DNA of 64,000 bases from UBA6054 sp963975575. GTDB lineage: Bacteria > Planctomycetota > Phycisphaerae > Phycisphaerales > UBA1924. The translations under genes and the position numbers were made by a program. The DNA lies in the NCBI GenBank assembly GCA_963975575.1, contig CAXBHL010000002.1, forward strand, positions 248,001-312,000. The letters run 5' to 3'. Position 1 is the first letter of the stretch. Every line of letters starts with the position of its first letter. Shown here in pieces: positions 60,841 to 64,000 of the stretch. Under the pieces are notes generated by a model. That model saw only the letters and a program-made list of their open reading frames with translations, did not search any database and had not been told where the DNA came from.

Positions 60841-63800
60841 GTGGGGAACAAGGACAAGAACAACGGCCGCAAGGGTCGCAAGCGCCTGCGTCCGGAGACC
60901 CTCGAGGACCGGATCCTGCTGTCGGGAACCTGGGTCGACGCCGACACCGGCGATGCGATCGGCGACGCCACCGACGGCGACGATGTTTACACCGGCACGA
61001 GCGGGAACGACGTCGCGTCCGGGATGGGCGGCGATGACAACCTGTTCGGCGGGGCCGGCAACGATTCGCTGTCCGGCGACGGCGGGGACGACGTGCTGTC
61101 GGGCGGGGCGGGCAACGACACGCTCGACGGCGGCGACGGCCGGGACACCGCCTCGTTCGCGGACAGTTCCAGCCGCGTGGTGGTCGATCTGAACGACGGC
61201 ACCGCGACGGGCCAGGGCAACGACACGCTGGTGAACATCGAGAACGTCACCGGCACCGGCTCGGACGACATCATCCGCGGCGATGCCAACGACAACGTGA
61301 TCAACGCCGGCGCCGGAGACGACTACGTCGAGGGCCGCGGCGGAAACGACACGATCAACGGCGGCGCGGGCAATGACGTGCTGGACGGCGGGTCCGGCGA
61401 TGACACGATCTCCGGGGGCACGGGCGACGACCTGATGATCGGCGGCGCGGGCAACGACACCGCTTCGTACTCGGAAAGCGCCACCGGCGTGAACGTGGAC
61501 CTGTCCTCGGGCACCGCGACGGGTGAGGGCAATGACACGCTGGTCGGGTTCGAGAACGTCACCGGTTCGGCGCACAACGACACGATCACGGGCGACGCCA
61601 ACGCCAACACCATCCGCGGCGGCGGGGGCAACGACACCCTGCGCGGCGGTGGAGGCGCGGACGTTTTGGAGGGCGAAGCCGGCAACGACACCCTGGAGGG
61701 CGGCGACGGCGACGACATCCTGCGCGGCGGCACCGGCGACGACATCCTGCGCGGCGAGGCCGGCAACGACATCCTGGAGGGCGGCGACGGCGCCGACACC
61801 CTGGACGGCGGGGCGGGCGACGACACCCTGCGCGGCGGCGCGGGCAACGACACCCTGAACGGCGGCGACGGCAACGACACGCTGCAGGGCGGCTCGGGCG
61901 ACGACGTCATCAACGGCGGCGCCGGCGACGATCTGCTGGAGGGCGGAGCCGGCAACGACACCATCACCGGCGGCACGGGCACCGATACCGTCACCTACGC
62001 CAACGCCGGCAACGGCGTGAACGTCAACCTGGCCAGCGGCACGGCCAGCGGCGACGGTTCGGACACCATCTCCGGCGTCGAGAACGTGACCGGCTCGGCG
62101 TACAACGACACCATCACCGGCGACGACAACGCCAACGTCATCCGCGGCGGGGCCGGCGACGACGTCCTGAGCGGCGGCGGCGGCGACGACACGATCGAGG
62201 GCGGCGACGGGAACGACGTGATCACCGGCGGCGCTGGGGCCGACACCCTGATCGGCGGCGCGGGCGACGACATCTTCCATGCCGACGGGGACGACACCAT
62301 CCTGGGCGGATCCGGAACGGACACGGTCTCGTTCGCGGGCTCCGACGAGGGCGTGCGCTTCGAGCTGTCCGGGACCGAGGTCGAGCAGGTCATCGGCAGC
62401 GCCCACGACGACGTGTTCTCGATCAGCGCCGCCTCGGACGGCGACCACTTCGTCATCGACGGCGGGGCCGGCTACAACGTGCTGGACCTGAGCGCCTTCG
62501 ACGCGGACGTCATCTCGGTCGATCCCGCGACCGGCACCGTCACGGTCGACCTGGGCGGGGGCGGGAGCTTCACCGTCGAGGTCTCCAACATCGATCACTT
62601 CGTGGCCGGTGGCGTGGGCTCCGTGCCCACGCTGGAAACCGGCGGGGACGTGATCGTCGGCGAGTCCGAGTCGGTCACGATCAACGCCGTCGCGTTCTCG
62701 TCGGGCGAGGCCCCGATCACGTACGCGTGGACGCAGGTCTCAGGCCCCGCGGTGACCATCGGCGGCGCCGACACGCCCAGCCCGTCGTTCGACACCCCCG
62801 AGCTGGACTCCAACGCCACGATGCGGTTCCGCGTCGAGGTCTCGGACGGCGTCAGCACCGGCGTTCAGTACGTCACGGTGGGCATCGCCGCGGACAACGA
62901 CCCGGTGATCATCGATGTCGGGCCCGATCTGAACGTGACCGAGGGCGACACCGTGGCGCTGGGCGCCACCGTCGTCGATCCCGAGGGGTACGCGACCACC
63001 CACACGTGGGAGCAGGTGTCCGGTCCCGCCGTGGAGCTGGACAACGCCGGTTCGCTGAACCCCTCGTTCACCGCGCCCGAGCTGCAGGAGTCGGCGGACA
63101 TCGTGTTCAAGATCACGGCTTCGGACGGCGAGACGGAGGTCGTCGAGTACGTCACCGTGCACGTGGCGGCCACCGACGACACCGCGATTGCCGACGCCGG
63201 CGAGGACTTCTCCGTCGAGGAAGGCCGCACGGCCGAGCTGGTGGGCACCGCGGTCGACAGCGACGGCGGCGACGTCACCTACTCCTGGCGTCAGGTGTCC
63301 GGCCCGGCCGTGACGTTGGTCAACGCGGACGCGGCCACCGCCTCGTTCGAGGCGCCCGAGGGCTTTGTCAACACCGACGTGACCTTCGAGCTGACGGTGT
63401 CCGACGGCGTGAACGAGTCGACCGACACGGTCACGGTGACAATCAACGCCGACGACGACGCCCCGCGGTTCACCTCCCTGCCCGATCACAGCGTCGGTGA
63501 GCATGAGGCGGTGGAGCTGACCGCCAGCGCCCACGATCCCGAGGGCAATCCCATCACCTACTCGTGGCGGCAGGTCGGCGGCATCCCCGTGACGCTGAGC
63601 GGCGCGGACACGCAGAATCCCACCTTCACCTCGCCCGAGGCGATCACCAACTCCTACCTGACCTTCGAGGTGACCGCCAGCGACGGCGAGGTCACCAGCG
63701 TCGGCACCGTCGATGTGCTGGTCAACGCCGTCAACGACGCCCCGACCGCGGACGCGGGCGCGGACTTCTCGGTCGACTCCGGTGAGGCCGGCGGGCTGTC

Positions 63801-64000
63801 GGCCAGCGGCGCCGATCCCGAGGGCAAGGCCGTCGCTTACACGTGGACCCAGATCGGTGGCCCGGCGGTCGAGATCGTCAACGCCGGCTCGTCCGATGCG
63901 ACCTTCTCGGCGCCCTCGGTCACCGAGGATACCGAGCTGGTCTTCCAGGTCGAGGTCACCGACGGCACCAACACCTCGATCGACACCGTGACCGTGCAGG
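60841..64000 (+). CDS. RTX/PKD-like repeat surface protein with LEPR-XLL-like start (3' partial)
   Basis: At least 1053 residues, running off the window. GTG at 60841 follows GGAGGTGCCTC. The basic N-terminus (NKDKNNGRKGRKRLRPETLE then DRILLSG) resembles the planctomycete LEPR-XLL motif of very large surface proteins. Then come several blocks of GGxGxDxLx RTX nonapeptides, binding calcium, separated by DTASF/VDLxxGTATG spacers (to about residue 535). From ~600 there are five PKD/cadherin-like modules marked by YxWxQVSGPAV and a terminal aspartate-rich strand. Probably secreted by type I secretion or anchored as an adhesin. Confidence 0.82.
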   Translation, partial: MGNKDKNNGRKGRKRLRPETLEDRILLSGTWVDADTGDAIGDATDGDDVYTGTSGNDVASGMGGDDNLFGGAGNDSLSGDGGDDVLSGGAGNDTLDGGDGRDTASFADSSSRVVVDLNDGTATGQGNDTLVNIENVTGTGSDDIIRGDANDNVINAGAGDDYVEGRGGNDTINGGAGNDVLDGGSGDDTISGGTGDDLMIGGAGNDTASYSESATGVNVDLSSGTATGEGNDTLVGFENVTGSAHNDTITGDANANTIRGGGGNDTLRGGGGADVLEGEAGNDTLEGGDGDDILRGGTGDDILRGEAGNDILEGGDGADTLDGGAGDDTLRGGAGNDTLNGGDGNDTLQGGSGDDVINGGAGDDLLEGGAGNDTITGGTGTDTVTYANAGNGVNVNLASGTASGDGSDTISGVENVTGSAYNDTITGDDNANVIRGGAGDDVLSGGGGDDTIEGGDGNDVITGGAGADTLIGGAGDDIFHADGDDTILGGSGTDTVSFAGSDEGVRFELSGTEVEQVIGSAHDDVFSISAASDGDHFVIDGGAGYNVLDLSAFDADVISVDPATGTVTVDLGGGGSFTVEVSNIDHFVAGGVGSVPTLETGGDVIVGESESVTINAVAFSSGEAPITYAWTQVSGPAVTIGGADTPSPSFDTPELDSNATMRFRVEVSDGVSTGVQYVTVGIAADNDPVIIDVGPDLNVTEGDTVALGATVVDPEGYATTHTWEQVSGPAVELDNAGSLNPSFTAPELQESADIVFKITASDGETEVVEYVTVHVAATDDTAIADAGEDFSVEEGRTAELVGTAVDSDGGDVTYSWRQVSGPAVTLVNADAATASFEAPEGFVNTDVTFELTVSDGVNESTDTVTVTINADDDAPRFTSLPDHSVGEHEAVELTASAHDPEGNPITYSWRQVGGIPVTLSGADTQNPTFTSPEAITNSYLTFEVTASDGEVTSVGTVDVLVNAVNDAPTADAGADFSVDSGEAGGLSASGADPEGKAVAYTWTQIGGPAVEIVNAGSSDATFSAPSVTEDTELVFQVEVTDGTNTSIDTVTVQ

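Noticed and set aside
61000..62300. A CRISPR-like array
   Set aside because: The repeats are in frame, vary in sequence and encode GGxGxDxLx calcium-binding nonapeptides.

Overview
This is a high-GC bacterial window, most likely from a planctomycete of the class Phycisphaerae. The evidence is a PEP-CTERM protein ending in a VPLPPAAWAGMG-type sorting signal, a second decayed PEP-CTERM tail, an ECF sigma factor next to a membrane Ser/Thr kinase with a beta-propeller sensor, and an RTX adhesin opening with a planctomycete LEPR-XLL-like motif. The assignment is inference; no rRNA or other marker gene is present.

Layout. (1) 1-20325, plus strand: the morphogenesis operon of a tailed prophage (terminase, portal, protease/capsid fusion, head-tail joining, tail tube, two-frame tail chaperone, tape measure, tip-like proteins), ending in a cassette of a methyltransferase, a DUF115/MptE-like protein, a Ser/Gly-rich protein and two GT32-like glycosyltransferases. 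A complete McrBC restriction pair sits between terminase and portal. I see no repressor or endolysin and no certain holin. (2) 20282-24467, minus strand: an overlapping four-gene cassette of serine recombinase, two ParB/RepB-like proteins and an AAA ATPase. (3) 24660-29685: a winged-helix regulator divergent from a nuclease + Ski2-like helicase pair with Hachiman-like (HamAB) architecture; a dense TGAGAC repeat cluster lies between them. These genes look lower in GC than the chromosome. (4) 29686-30240: non-coding boundary with dyads and a terminator.

(5) 30241-41635: ordinary chromosome. It holds a sulfur-handling operon (persulfide dioxygenase/rhodanese plus two YeeE/YedE permeases), a VOC protein, a lone HDIRN-box protein, an internally deleted RidA relic, an SRPBCC protein, a PEP-CTERM protein, an M60-like metallopeptidase, an OprB-type porin behind tandem operator-like dyads, and an RCK potassium channel. 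(6) 41693-50966, minus strand: a six-gene operon of gabD, gabT, a nitrilase-fold hydrolase, a large Orn/Lys/Arg decarboxylase, an ATP-grasp enzyme and a C45 acyltransferase. It looks like a polyamine/GABA route with an uncharacterised amide-forming and amide-cleaving branch. (7) 51181-64000: a flavin monooxygenase, an MprF-like lysyltransferase, a PEP-CTERM relic with its terminator, the sigma/kinase pair, a WYL regulator, and a GTG-started RTX/PKD-like surface protein that runs off the right edge.

The most rewarding targets are the HamAB-like pair with its regulator and repeats, the McrBC insertion inside the late phage operon, the six-gene polyamine/ATP-grasp/C45 operon, and the terminal glycan cassette of the prophage.
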